From: Pseudomonas trivialis
GTDB taxonomy: Bacteria > Pseudomonadota > Gammaproteobacteria > Pseudomonadales > Pseudomonadaceae
Reading direction: 5' to 3'
NCBI RefSeq assembly: GCF_001439805.1
Contig: NZ_JYLK01000003.1
Coordinates: 62,001-126,000, forward strand
DNA length: 64,000 nt
The position numbers and the translations under genes are program-made. Under the pieces are notes generated by a model, which saw only the letters and a list, made by a program, of their open reading frames with translations, had not been told where the DNA came from and ran no database searches. Below, piece by piece: positions 8,778 to 18,087 of this stretch (its first letter is position 1; each line of letters opens with the position of its first letter).

Positions 8778-10829
8778 TTGAAGCTGGAACTCAAAAACAG
8801 CTTGTCGGTGAAGTTGCTACGGGTTGTGCTGCTGTCAGCGTTGATCGTGGGCGTGGCACTGAGCGTGGCGCAGATCGTTTTCGATGCTTACAAGACGCGC
8901 CAGGCCGTCGCCGGCGATGCCCAACGTATCCTCGACATGTTTCGCGACCCCTCCACCCAGGCCGTTTATAGCCTGGACCGCGAGATGGGTATGCAGGTGA
9001 TCGAAGGACTGTTTCAGGACGAAGCGGTGCGCACGGCCTCCATCGGCCACCCCAACGAGACCATGCTCGCGGAAAAAAGCCGCCCCCTGGAGCAATCCGC
9101 CAGCCGCTGGTTGACCGACCTGATTCTGGGTCAGGAACGCTCATTCACCACGTCACTGGTCGGCAAAGGCCCCTACAGCGAGTATTACGGTGACCTGAGT
9201 ATCACCCTCGACACCGCCACCTATGGCGAGGGGTTTCTGGTCAGCTCGGTGATCATCTTTATTTCCGGCGTGTTGCGTGCGCTGGCCATGGGGCTGGTGC
9301 TGTACCTGGTGTATCACTGGATGCTGACCCGCCCGCTGTCACGGATCATCGAGCACCTGACCTCGATCAACCCCGACCGGCCCAGCGAACACAAGATCCC
9401 GCAACTCAAAGGCCATGAACGCAACGAACTGGGCTTGTGGATCACCACCGCCAATCAGTTGCTCGAATCCATCGAGCGCAATACCCACCTGCGCCACGAA
9501 GCCGAGTCCAGCCTGCTGCGCATGGCCCAGTACGACTTTCTCACCGGCCTGCCCAACCGCCAGAAGCTGCAGGAGCAACTGGACAGGATCCTGATCGACG
9601 CCGGTCGTCGGCAGCGCTGCGTGGCCGTGCTGTGCGTGGGGCTGGATGACTTCAAAAGTGTCAACGAGCAGTTCACCTACCAGACCGGCGACCGCTTGCT
9701 GCTGGCCCTGGCCGACCGCCTGCGTGCCCACAGCGGTCGGCTTGGCACCCTGGCGCGCCTGGGCGGTGACCAGTTTGCGCTGGTGCAGGCCGATATCGAG
9801 CAACCCTACGAAGCCGCCGAACTGGCGCAAAGCATCCTTGATGATCTGGAAGCGGAATTCGCCCTCGAGCACGAACACATCCGCCTGCGTGCCACCATCG
9901 GCATCACCCTGTTCCCGGAAGACGGGGACAGCACCGAGAAGCTGCTGCAGAAAGCCGAACAAACCATGACCCTGGCCAAGAGCCGCTCGCGCAACCGCTA
10001 TCAGTTCTATATCGCCAGCGTCGACAGCGAAATTCGCCGCCGCCGTGAGCTGGAAAAGGACCTGCGCGAGGCCCTGGGCCGCGAGCAGTTTCACCTGGTC
10101 TATCAACCGCAGATCAGCTACCGCGACCACGGTGTGGTCGGCGTTGAAGCGCTGATCCGCTGGCAGCACCCGGAACACGGCATGGTGCCGCCGGACCTGT
10201 TTATCCCGCTGGCGGAACAGAACGGCACCATTATTGCGATTGGCGAGTGGGTGCTGGATCAGGCGTGCCGGCAATTGCGCGAATGGCACGACCTCGGTTT
10301 CACCGCGCTGCGCATGGCAGTCAACCTGTCCACCGTGCAGTTGCATCACAGCGAGCTGCCGCGGGTGGTCAACAACCTGATGCAGGTCTATCGTCTGCCG
10401 CCGGGCAGCCTTGAGCTGGAAGTGACCGAAACCGGCCTGATGGAAGACATCAGCACTGCCGCCCAGCACCTGCTGAGCTTGCGCCGCTCCGGCGCACTGA
10501 TCGCCATCGATGACTTCGGCACCGGCTATTCATCCTTGAGTTACCTCAAGAGCCTGCCGCTGGACAAGATCAAGATCGACAAGAGTTTCGTGCAGGACCT
10601 GCTGGACGATGATGACGACGCCACCATCGTGCGCGCCATTATCCAACTGGGCAAAAGCCTGGGCATGCAGGTGATCGCCGAAGGTGTGGAGACCGCCGAG
10701 CAGGAGGCCTATATCATTTGCGAGGGTTGCCATGAAGGTCAGGGCTACCACTACAGCAAGCCGCTGCCGGCACGGGAGCTGGTGGCTTATCTGAAGCAAT
10801 CGGAGCGCGATCACGCCACGATTCTTTAA
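8778..10829 (+). CDS. bifA: c-di-GMP phosphodiesterase BifA (degenerate GGDEF + EAL)
   Basis: An inner-membrane regulator that breaks down cyclic-di-GMP, favouring swarming over biofilm. I choose a TTG start (MKLELKNSLSVKLLRVV): AAGGAA lies 7 bases before it, and the membrane segment follows at once; this gives 683 residues, close to P. aeruginosa BifA. Two membrane segments (about 12-32 and 160-185) flank a periplasmic loop. The GGDEF domain (about 260-420) reads GGDQF at the active site, so cyclase activity is probably lost, as in BifA. The EAL domain (about 430-680) keeps EALIRW, the Asn in NLS, DDFGTGYSSL, KIDKSF and AEGVET, so the phosphodiesterase should be active. Position between sodB and the imelysin gene matches P. 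aeruginosa. Confidence 0.92.
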   Translation: MKLELKNSLSVKLLRVVLLSALIVGVALSVAQIVFDAYKTRQAVAGDAQRILDMFRDPSTQAVYSLDREMGMQVIEGLFQDEAVRTASIGHPNETMLAEKSRPLEQSASRWLTDLILGQERSFTTSLVGKGPYSEYYGDLSITLDTATYGEGFLVSSVIIFISGVLRALAMGLVLYLVYHWMLTRPLSRIIEHLTSINPDRPSEHKIPQLKGHERNELGLWITTANQLLESIERNTHLRHEAESSLLRMAQYDFLTGLPNRQKLQEQLDRILIDAGRRQRCVAVLCVGLDDFKSVNEQFTYQTGDRLLLALADRLRAHSGRLGTLARLGGDQFALVQADIEQPYEAAELAQSILDDLEAEFALEHEHIRLRATIGITLFPEDGDSTEKLLQKAEQTMTLAKSRSRNRYQFYIASVDSEIRRRRELEKDLREALGREQFHLVYQPQISYRDHGVVGVEALIRWQHPEHGMVPPDLFIPLAEQNGTIIAIGEWVLDQACRQLREWHDLGFTALRMAVNLSTVQLHHSELPRVVNNLMQVYRLPPGSLELEVTETGLMEDISTAAQHLLSLRRSGALIAIDDFGTGYSSLSYLKSLPLDKIKIDKSFVQDLLDDDDDATIVRAIIQLGKSLGMQVIAEGVETAEQEAYIICEGCHEGQGYHYSKPLPARELVAYLKQSERDHATIL

Positions 10830-10878
10830 ACCGACCCGGCGATACTTGATATTTCCCGCGTATAACCCTTTACACAAA

Positions 10879-10898
10879 ATGCAAATCTTTCGCATTAT
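10879..10898 (+). promoter_or_regulatory. Candidate Fur box upstream of the imelysin gene
   Basis: ATGCAAATCTTTCGCATTAT resembles Pseudomonas Fur sites of the GCAAAT...CATT type: an imperfect inverted repeat, GCAAAT against CATTAT. It lies 59 bases before the chosen start. Imelysin-type proteins are commonly iron-regulated. The match is partial. Confidence 0.35.
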
Positions 10899-10956
10899 GT
10901 CGCAGTTTTTGCGCGCTCCCGCGCGCCCTATCAACACTCGAAGCAGGATGTTCGCC

Positions 10957-12300
10957 ATGATCCGTATGCCCCTGGCCACCGCCAGTCTGCTGGCCATTGC
11001 CATTTCTCTCGCCGGTTGCGGCGAAGGTAAAGACAAGGCTGCAGCACCCCAGGCGCCGACCCCGGCTGCCAGCACCACCGCTCCAGCGGCTGCCGCTCAG
11101 GCAGGCAACGTTGACGAGGCGGCCGCCAAGGCTGTGGTCGCGCATTACGCTGACATGGTGTTCGCGGTGTACAGCGATGCCGAGTCCACCGCAAAAACCC
11201 TGCAGACCGCCGTCGACACGTTCCTCGCCAATCCGAACGATGAAACCCTCAAAGCCGCGCGCACCGCCTGGGTCGCCGCGCGCGTGCCTTACCTGCAGAG
11301 TGAAGTGTTCCGCTTCGGCAACACCATCATCGACGACTGGGAAGGTCAGGTGAACGCCTGGCCCCTGGACGAAGGCCTGATCGACTACACCGACAAATCC
11401 TACGAGCACGCCCTGGGCAACCCGGGCGCTACCGCCAACATCATCGCCAACAATGAGATCCAGGTCGGCGAAGACAAGGTCGACGTCAAAGACATCACCC
11501 CGGAAAAACTCGCCAGCCTCAATGAGCTGGGCGGCTCCGAGGCCAACGTCGCCACGGGTTACCACGCCATCGAATTCCTGCTGTGGGGCCAGGACCTCAA
11601 CGGCACCGGCCCGGGCGCCGGCAACCGCCCCGCTTCGGACTACCTGACCGGCGACGGAGCCACCGGCGGCCACAACGAGCGCCGTCGCACCTACCTGCGT
11701 TCGGTGACTCAATTGCTGGTCAGCGACCTCGAGGAAATGGTCGGCAACTGGAAGCCCAACGTCGAAGACAATTACCGCGCCACCCTGGAGTCGGAACCTG
11801 CCACCGACGGCCTGCGTAAAATGCTGTTCGGCATGGGCAGCCTGTCCCTGGGTGAACTGGCCGGTGAACGCATGAAGGTGTCCCTGGAAGCCAACTCGCC
11901 GGAAGACGAACAGGATTGCTTCAGCGACAACACTCACAATTCGCACTTCTACGACGCCAAGGGCATCCGCAACGTCTACCTGGGCGAGTACACCCGCGTC
12001 GACGGCACCAAAATGACCGGCGCCAGCCTGTCATCCCTGGTGGCCAAGGCCGACCCGGCTGCCGACGCAGCACTCAAGGCCGACCTGGCCGCGACCGAAG
12101 CGAAGATCCAGGTCATGGTTGACCACGCAGGCAAAGGTGAGCACTACGACCAACTGATCGCCGCCGGTAACGATGCGGGCAACCAGATCGTGCGTGACGC
12201 CATTGCGGCGCTGGTCAAGCAGACCGGTTCGATCGAAGCCGCTGCCGGCAAGCTGGGTATCAGCGACCTGAACCCGGACAGCGCTGATCACGAGTTCTGA
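10957..12300 (+). CDS. icmP: Imelysin-family lipoprotein (IcmP / iron-regulated protein A)
   Basis: A 447-residue exported lipoprotein. The signal peptide MIRMPLATASLLAIAISLAGC has a lipobox, LAGC, whose cysteine would be lipidated. A low-complexity A/P/T linker follows, then two imelysin repeats. The GxHxxE signature is visible as GYHAIEFLLWGQDL near residue 185. In P. aeruginosa the homologue was described as an insulin-cleaving metalloprotease and as iron-regulated; imelysins are now thought to act in iron uptake at the cell surface. The ATG lies 10 bases after GCAGG. A possible Fur box lies upstream and a terminator downstream. The same neighbour order, bifA then icmP, is found in P. aeruginosa. 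Confidence 0.9.
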   Translation: MIRMPLATASLLAIAISLAGCGEGKDKAAAPQAPTPAASTTAPAAAAQAGNVDEAAAKAVVAHYADMVFAVYSDAESTAKTLQTAVDTFLANPNDETLKAARTAWVAARVPYLQSEVFRFGNTIIDDWEGQVNAWPLDEGLIDYTDKSYEHALGNPGATANIIANNEIQVGEDKVDVKDITPEKLASLNELGGSEANVATGYHAIEFLLWGQDLNGTGPGAGNRPASDYLTGDGATGGHNERRRTYLRSVTQLLVSDLEEMVGNWKPNVEDNYRATLESEPATDGLRKMLFGMGSLSLGELAGERMKVSLEANSPEDEQDCFSDNTHNSHFYDAKGIRNVYLGEYTRVDGTKMTGASLSSLVAKADPAADAALKADLAATEAKIQVMVDHAGKGEHYDQLIAAGNDAGNQIVRDAIAALVKQTGSIEAAAGKLGISDLNPDSADHEF

Positions 12301-12319
12301 TCAACAGCAAGGCTGGTGA

Positions 12320-12349
12320 AATGCCCCGATTGGTTCGGGGCATTTTTTT
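12320..12349 (+). terminator. Terminator of the imelysin gene
   Basis: AATGCCCCGA and its complement TCGGGGCATT form a 10-bp stem with a 4-base loop, followed by seven T. Confidence 0.93.
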
Positions 12350-12359
12350 GCCTGCCTCA

Positions 12360-15300
12360 TTACACCCGTATGATGAAAATAGATGCAGCTCCCCCTTCAA
12401 CAGGCATGTGCACGCCTCCCACCAATGGCACAAGGCTGTTGCTCGCCCGGGCCGCCGTTACCTTCTCACGGGCGAAGGCCGTCATGAGCAAATCGACAGG
12501 TGATGCGGGGCTGCCCTGACCGTCGATAATGTCGCCCACTACTCTACGCAGCCGTAACCAGTACACCGCCTCGCGACCAGGACGCCTGAAGAGCAGCTCA
12601 GCGCTCACGTTGTAGCCGGTGATGATGCGGTAACCATTACGCCGGAGCACTTCGGTCATCAGTAACTTGAGGGCGCCATGGGCGCGGTTGGTCACCACAC
12701 GCTGCAAGGCAACCCAGATACGTTCGGTGCGCAGACTCAGGTGCGTGTACTGCCCTGCGCGCCGGTCCAGGCGCCAGTTGCCATCGACCATTCTTGGCGT
12801 TGTGGGGAGCATCAAGTGCGGGTCGGCTGAACGTGCCTGTGTAGACCCTTGCACACCGCGCCAGTCCAACAAGGCTTCCCACATGCCGACCATTCCTTTG
12901 TTGGTCAGCCCATTCGGGTTATGCACATTGAACAGGGCACGGGCGACGTCAACCTGGCTGGAGGCCGTCAACATCGGAAAAGCGTCGCCCACCGACCCTG
13001 ACAGCGTCTTTTGGAAGGTCAGCTCGGAGGTATTGATCCAGCGACCGTCGTCTGGCGCAAAACGGGCCAAGCGTGGCTGGTCATACGGATCCGCCCTGAG
13101 CAATGATTCAAATTGATCGTAGGTGTGCAGTGACTGGTGAGGGTCGCGCATGAACACGTATTCGGAGTGCGCCTGCGCGCCGGAAGGCAGCACAGCGTAA
13201 TAACGCTGATCAATTTCTATGTAGTCAGTCCCGACCCATCGCGCAGCCCCGCCGGTACGCCGATAAATGCCCAGGCCGCCGTCAAGCAGCTGGCGTTCGA
13301 CCGGATCAATGGCCTGCCCCCAGTCAATGAAACGCTCGACAGGCGGACGGTTGGATGCTGCTCGGCTGGGGCCCGGTTGCGGTTCGATGGCGGTCGGCGC
13401 CGCGCCGGGCAACTCGCCGCCGCGCAGGCGCATGGACAAACGCTGCGGCGTGACACGCAAATGCAGATTGAAAGCGTCCAGTGAGGCGCCCGCCCTCAGG
13501 GTTTGAACCACATCCAGCTGAAATTCGAGTTCGCGTCCCCGTGGAAAATTGAATGAGTCAAACACCAGACGGGCCTGGTGTTCGGTGAGGAATGGATAGA
13601 GTTCCATCAACTGTTGAGTCGGTGACACTCCCCCTCTCAATCCCGTACCGGGATGAGACCCCACTTCCCAGTGCCCTGTGGCGTCGAGGCGGATCGGTTC
13701 ATGGTGATAGCGATGAGGTTTACGCGCATCCTTGACCCGCCAGGCCTTTTCACCCCCTTCATCGAGGAGCGAGAACCAGCGGTTCTGCTCATTGAGGAAG
13801 TACTGCCGGGCGCCAGCCTCGCCGGAGGTATTGTAATAGAGCCCCTTGCCCTCCCAGCCCGCAAGAACCTGCACCTCACCGGGTTTGTTGCGCAGCGCCA
13901 TCAGCGGGTTCACACCGCGAGATGCCGTTGTCGCGACGCGAGCGCCGGCCAGCCCACCCATTGCTCCGTCCACCAGCGCGCCAGTGAACTCGCCCAATGC
14001 GCGCACCAGGTAGTGAGCCGTCTCTGAGCGATCACTCAGGCTGGCGGCATCCACCGCGTTGAATATCGAAAACAGGCTTCTGGCCAGACCAATGGGTACC
14101 ATGACCTTGATCGGCAACACCATGGACGCGATGTCGAACGCCGCCGTGGCCACCGCAATGCCCGTGTCGATGTCGGTTTGCGCGGTGGTGGTCGACAGGG
14201 CTGCGGCATCGTTGATCGCGAAATTCGCCTCCACCTCATAGGCCTCCTCCAGGAAGTGGTTGGCAATCCTCGGCATGTGCACCAGCGTAAAATCGCCGCG
14301 CCCTTGCAAAATCGAACGAATACGGCGCTGCTGCGCACGCTCGACGCGGCTCACAAGGTAGTTGCGCCACGAGCTGTTGAACGTGAAACCGCTGAACAGC
14401 TGCGCATCGGGAAACTCATGAAAAACTCGGCCTGCGGGCGCTTGCGGGGCGTAGACCACCGTTGAACCGACACTCGAAGAAGCCGTGCGAAACAGCCACA
14501 CCCCACGCACCCGCTCCCCACGCAGCTTCAAGCATTGCACCAGGATGCGGTGTCCCTCGACGGTTTCGCGCTGATCGCTGTCAACAGGCTGGTCAAGCAC
14601 CACGCGCACCCAGTTGAAACCGCGCTCCAGACGGTCGGGCAGAAAGTCACCGGCAATTTTCGCTTCAATCGCATCCAGCCGCACCTGCAATGCCAGGCAG
14701 CGAGCGAATTGGCCTTTTTGCGCCAGGGCCTCGGGCGAGGTGATCAGCCGGTCCTTTAAAAACACATCATAACGGTTGCCGATATTGGCGCTGCGCACCA
14801 ACTCCTTGACCTGTTCGACGGTCAGGGCGGTATAGGGCGCGCCGCTCTTGTCGGTCAACCGGGAGAAATGGGTGAAATTAAAGTCCAGCCCGCCCACGTT
14901 CTCGAGGGCCAACTCGGTGAGGCTGCTTTTACGCTGTTGGTAGCGCGGCGCGTCCTGCACATGGGGTGCCGCCGCGGGAGCACCCGGCACAAAAGGCACC
15001 GACGAGACCTGCGGCGCTCGCATATGGACCAGAATCGCGTCGGGGTCGTCCTGTATCGCGTAGTCCATCTGCAAACGCTCACGCAATTGCGCCTTGCTGT
15101 AGGCCAGCAACCTGGATTTATCACTGAACTGGGCAAAGGAAGGCAATCCTTCAGTCTCGGGCAGGTTTGCCAGCGCATCGCTGTAGGCGCGCATGGCAGC
15201 TTGCCAGGCCAGCTTGTCGGCATCGGTCGCGCTTTCAAGAAAGGTTTCGAGCTGGGCCTTCCCGCGTTTTTTCAAACGCGCCACCGGCACCATGCGTCCA

Positions 15301-16511
15301 TTGAACGCACGCTCCAGATCCGTCACGTCGTCCAGGCTCTGCGGCAGGCCTGAGCGGTCCCCTTGCAGGTCATGCGACTGGTAGCGGGCGACGGTCGCGA
15401 TGAAATTTTCCTGGAGCTTGCGGCACTGGTCTTCCATGCAATGGCTGAAGGGCGAGTCCAGCCACTCCAGGTAGCGGATTTGCTCATCGGCTTTGGCCTC
15501 GCGGTGCAGAGCCAAGCCAAGGGACTGGTCTTTGTCGGCCATCAATTGCAGCAGATGGGTGAACTCCACGGGATGGTTCAAGCGTCGATGCAGTTCGCGG
15601 TCGAGGCTGGCCAGGGAGTCAAACGCCTCCACACCTTCGTCAGGCCAGCACACCAGCACGATGCCCAGGTTGCTCGTCGCCTGGACCGCGCGCACCTGCG
15701 CCGCGGCAGGCGTGTCGGTTTCCCAGGTGACCTCGGCGTCCTGCGGGTCGCGGGCGGTCAGCACAAACGCGCCGTAAAGGGGAAGGTTCGCAGCCTCTGC
15801 CCCCTTGAGCGCCAGCCCAAAGACGCACGGTTTGTAGCCCTTCAGCGCCTGACGAGCCAGGGCGTCGGGAAAGCGTGTGACGCTCTCGAACAAGGCCTCA
15901 CCTGCCGCGCTAACCAGCCCGTCGTTTTTGAGCAAGGCCACTTCGGTACGCGCCTGTTCGATCCGCAAAGCCAGCAGACGCTGCCTGCGCGTGCCGGTAT
16001 CGGTCGCGCCCAGCGGTGACTGATCCCAATAAGCCTGGATGAAAGCCTGATACCGCGACGCCAAACCGCTGGCCAGGTCGTCGACAAATTCGTCAAACGC
16101 CTTGGCGGTCAACCCGGCAATGGGCTGCATTGCGCCTCCTTCATCGGACACGTGACGGAACTGCGCGTTGCGACTGGCTTGAGCGGATGCCTGGCCTGTC
16201 ACGATGCGCTGCACCACCGCATCCATCACCGTCGGCGGCAGGGGCTGTATCTGGGCTGACGCAGCATCGCGAGATTCAAGGTACACCTGGCGCACCTTCG
16301 GCTTAGGCTCCAACTCGCCACAGTGCTGATCAAAGGCATGCTGCACAAAAGCCTCGAACTCAGGCTGTGGCGCCAACAACTCCATGACCTGCAGATTGAG
16401 CGTGGACAGCTTCTGCACCAAGGCCATCTGTGACGGCGTGTCCTGGGCATTCAGTCGGCGTATCAGCGGCGTGCTGGTTAAGGATTCAAACGGCATGGCA
16501 GGTCTCTTCAT
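12360..16511 (-). CDS. Large dermonecrotic-toxin-like protein (DUF6543 type)
   Basis: A single 1383-codon frame. The protein resembles the large Pseudomonas 'dermonecrotic toxin domain' proteins. There is no classical signal peptide. The first 750 residues are mixed helical with no recognisable catalytic motif. A hydrophobic, helix-rich stretch at about 775-865 (DTGIAVATAAFDIASMVLP... then ALVDGAMGGLAGARVATT) could be a pore or membrane-insertion region. After it, segments such as VLAGWEGKGLYYNTSG and GLGIYRRTGGAARWVGTDY (about 890 and 1080) resemble the short W/Y-rich units seen in polymorphic toxins and effectors. The ATG at 16511 has a weak ribosome-binding site; Met6 (16496) is an alternative. 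It stands alone between icmP and trkH, with no immunity or chaperone gene beside it. Toxin function is by family resemblance only. Confidence 0.7.
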   Translation of the reverse strand: MKRPAMPFESLTSTPLIRRLNAQDTPSQMALVQKLSTLNLQVMELLAPQPEFEAFVQHAFDQHCGELEPKPKVRQVYLESRDAASAQIQPLPPTVMDAVVQRIVTGQASAQASRNAQFRHVSDEGGAMQPIAGLTAKAFDEFVDDLASGLASRYQAFIQAYWDQSPLGATDTGTRRQRLLALRIEQARTEVALLKNDGLVSAAGEALFESVTRFPDALARQALKGYKPCVFGLALKGAEAANLPLYGAFVLTARDPQDAEVTWETDTPAAAQVRAVQATSNLGIVLVCWPDEGVEAFDSLASLDRELHRRLNHPVEFTHLLQLMADKDQSLGLALHREAKADEQIRYLEWLDSPFSHCMEDQCRKLQENFIATVARYQSHDLQGDRSGLPQSLDDVTDLERAFNGRMVPVARLKKRGKAQLETFLESATDADKLAWQAAMRAYSDALANLPETEGLPSFAQFSDKSRLLAYSKAQLRERLQMDYAIQDDPDAILVHMRAPQVSSVPFVPGAPAAAPHVQDAPRYQQRKSSLTELALENVGGLDFNFTHFSRLTDKSGAPYTALTVEQVKELVRSANIGNRYDVFLKDRLITSPEALAQKGQFARCLALQVRLDAIEAKIAGDFLPDRLERGFNWVRVVLDQPVDSDQRETVEGHRILVQCLKLRGERVRGVWLFRTASSSVGSTVVYAPQAPAGRVFHEFPDAQLFSGFTFNSSWRNYLVSRVERAQQRRIRSILQGRGDFTLVHMPRIANHFLEEAYEVEANFAINDAAALSTTTAQTDIDTGIAVATAAFDIASMVLPIKVMVPIGLARSLFSIFNAVDAASLSDRSETAHYLVRALGEFTGALVDGAMGGLAGARVATTASRGVNPLMALRNKPGEVQVLAGWEGKGLYYNTSGEAGARQYFLNEQNRWFSLLDEGGEKAWRVKDARKPHRYHHEPIRLDATGHWEVGSHPGTGLRGGVSPTQQLMELYPFLTEHQARLVFDSFNFPRGRELEFQLDVVQTLRAGASLDAFNLHLRVTPQRLSMRLRGGELPGAAPTAIEPQPGPSRAASNRPPVERFIDWGQAIDPVERQLLDGGLGIYRRTGGAARWVGTDYIEIDQRYYAVLPSGAQAHSEYVFMRDPHQSLHTYDQFESLLRADPYDQPRLARFAPDDGRWINTSELTFQKTLSGSVGDAFPMLTASSQVDVARALFNVHNPNGLTNKGMVGMWEALLDWRGVQGSTQARSADPHLMLPTTPRMVDGNWRLDRRAGQYTHLSLRTERIWVALQRVVTNRAHGALKLLMTEVLRRNGYRIITGYNVSAELLFRRPGREAVYWLRLRRVVGDIIDGQGSPASPVDLLMTAFAREKVTAARASNSLVPLVGGVHMPVEGGAASIFIIRV

Positions 16512-16632
16512 GGAATTCGTAAGTCCCCATGCTGCTCAACCACACTGCCGTATGTGCTTTATACATGTGTCGGTTTACATGCCCTGAACCCCAGGTAGAA
16601 TGGCGCCTTCCGCGATCACCCGAGCAGACTTC

Positions 16633-18087
16633 ATGGCGTTGCCGACACTACGCATCATCGGTTTCATCATCGGCATCTTCCTGATCACCCTCGCGATCGC
16701 CATGGTCGTCCCCATGGCGACCCTGGTGATATTCGAGCGCACCGGCGACCTGCCTTCGTTCCTGTGGGCCAGCCTGATCACCTTTATCGCCGGCCTGGCC
16801 CTGGTGATTCCGGGCCGCCCCGAGCATGTGCACCTGCGCCCGCGGGACATGTACCTGCTTACGGTGACAAGCTGGGTGGTGGTGTGCATATTCGCCGCGC
16901 TGCCGTTTTTGCTGACTCAGCACATCAGTTACACCGACTCGTTTTTCGAAAGCATGTCCGGCATCACCGCCACCGGTTCCACGGTATTGAGCGGGCTGGA
17001 CAGCATGTCGCCAGGCATCCTGATATGGCGCTCGATGCTGCACTGGCTGGGGGGTATTGGCTTTATCGGCATGGCGGTGGCGATCCTGCCGCTGCTGCGC
17101 ATTGGTGGCATGCGCCTGTTCCAGACCGAGTCCTCGGACCGCTCGGAAAAGGTCATGCCGCGCTCGCACATGGTGGCGCGCCTGATCGTGGCGGCCTACG
17201 TCGGCATCACCATCCTCGGCAGCCTGGCGTTCTGGTGGGCCGGGATGGGCCTGTTCGATGCGATCAATCATGCAATGTCGGCGATTTCCACCGGTGGCTT
17301 TTCCACCTCCGACGAGTCCCTTGCGCACTGGAAACAACCGGCCGTGCACTGGGTGGCGGTGGTAGTGATGATCCTCGGCAGCTTGCCGTTCACCCTGTAT
17401 GTGGCCACCTTGCGCGGCAACCGCCGGGCACTGCTCAGGGATCAGCAGGTACAGGGCCTGCTCGGTTTGCTGGTGGTGACCTGGCTGGTGCTCGGCACCT
17501 GGTACTGGTGGACCACCCACCTGCATTGGCTGGAGGCGCTGCGCCATGTGGCGTTGAACGTCACCTCGGTGGTGACCACCACCGGCTTCGCCCTGGGCGA
17601 CTACAGCCTGTGGGGCAACTTCTCACTGATGCTGTTTTTCTACCTGGGCTTTATCGGCGGCTGCTCGGGCTCGACCGCCGGCGGGATCAAGATTTTCCGC
17701 TTCCAGGTCGCCTATATCCTGCTCAAGGCCAACTTGAACCAGTTGATTCACCCGCGCGCGGTGATCAAGCAGAAGTACAACGGCCATCGCCTCGACGAAG
17801 AAATCGTGCGGTCGATCCTGACCTTTTCGTTTTTCTTCGCCATTACCATCTGCGCCATCGCCCTGGCCTTGTCGTTGCTGGGCCTGGACTGGATGACCGC
17901 GCTGACCGGCGCCGCCAGTACCGTGTCTGGAGTAGGCCCAGGCCTTGGCGAAACCATCGGGCCGGCCGGCAATTTTTCCAGCCTGCCGGATGCGGCCAAG
18001 TGGATCCTGTCGCTGGGGATGCTGCTGGGCCGGCTGGAAATCATTACGGTCTTTGTTCTATGCATTCCGGCGTTCTGGCGTCATTGA
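16633..18087 (+). CDS. trkH: Trk potassium uptake protein TrkH
   Basis: A 484-residue inner-membrane potassium translocation subunit, working with cytoplasmic TrkA. The four pore-loop filters are visible: ITATGSTVLSG (about residue 117), AISTGGFSTSD (about 218), VTTTGFALGDYS (about 315) and VSGVGPGLGE (about 430). The gating segment GGCSGSTAGGIKIFRF follows filter three. I start at MALPTLRIIGF, the usual TrkH beginning; an in-frame ATG 33 bases upstream has a better-looking AGGT but tight spacing. The last 44 bases overlap the 3' end of the convergent AraC-type gene. Confidence 0.93.
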   Translation: MALPTLRIIGFIIGIFLITLAIAMVVPMATLVIFERTGDLPSFLWASLITFIAGLALVIPGRPEHVHLRPRDMYLLTVTSWVVVCIFAALPFLLTQHISYTDSFFESMSGITATGSTVLSGLDSMSPGILIWRSMLHWLGGIGFIGMAVAILPLLRIGGMRLFQTESSDRSEKVMPRSHMVARLIVAAYVGITILGSLAFWWAGMGLFDAINHAMSAISTGGFSTSDESLAHWKQPAVHWVAVVVMILGSLPFTLYVATLRGNRRALLRDQQVQGLLGLLVVTWLVLGTWYWWTTHLHWLEALRHVALNVTSVVTTTGFALGDYSLWGNFSLMLFFYLGFIGGCSGSTAGGIKIFRFQVAYILLKANLNQLIHPRAVIKQKYNGHRLDEEIVRSILTFSFFFAITICAIALALSLLGLDWMTALTGAASTVSGVGPGLGETIGPAGNFSSLPDAAKWILSLGMLLGRLEIITVFVLCIPAFWRH

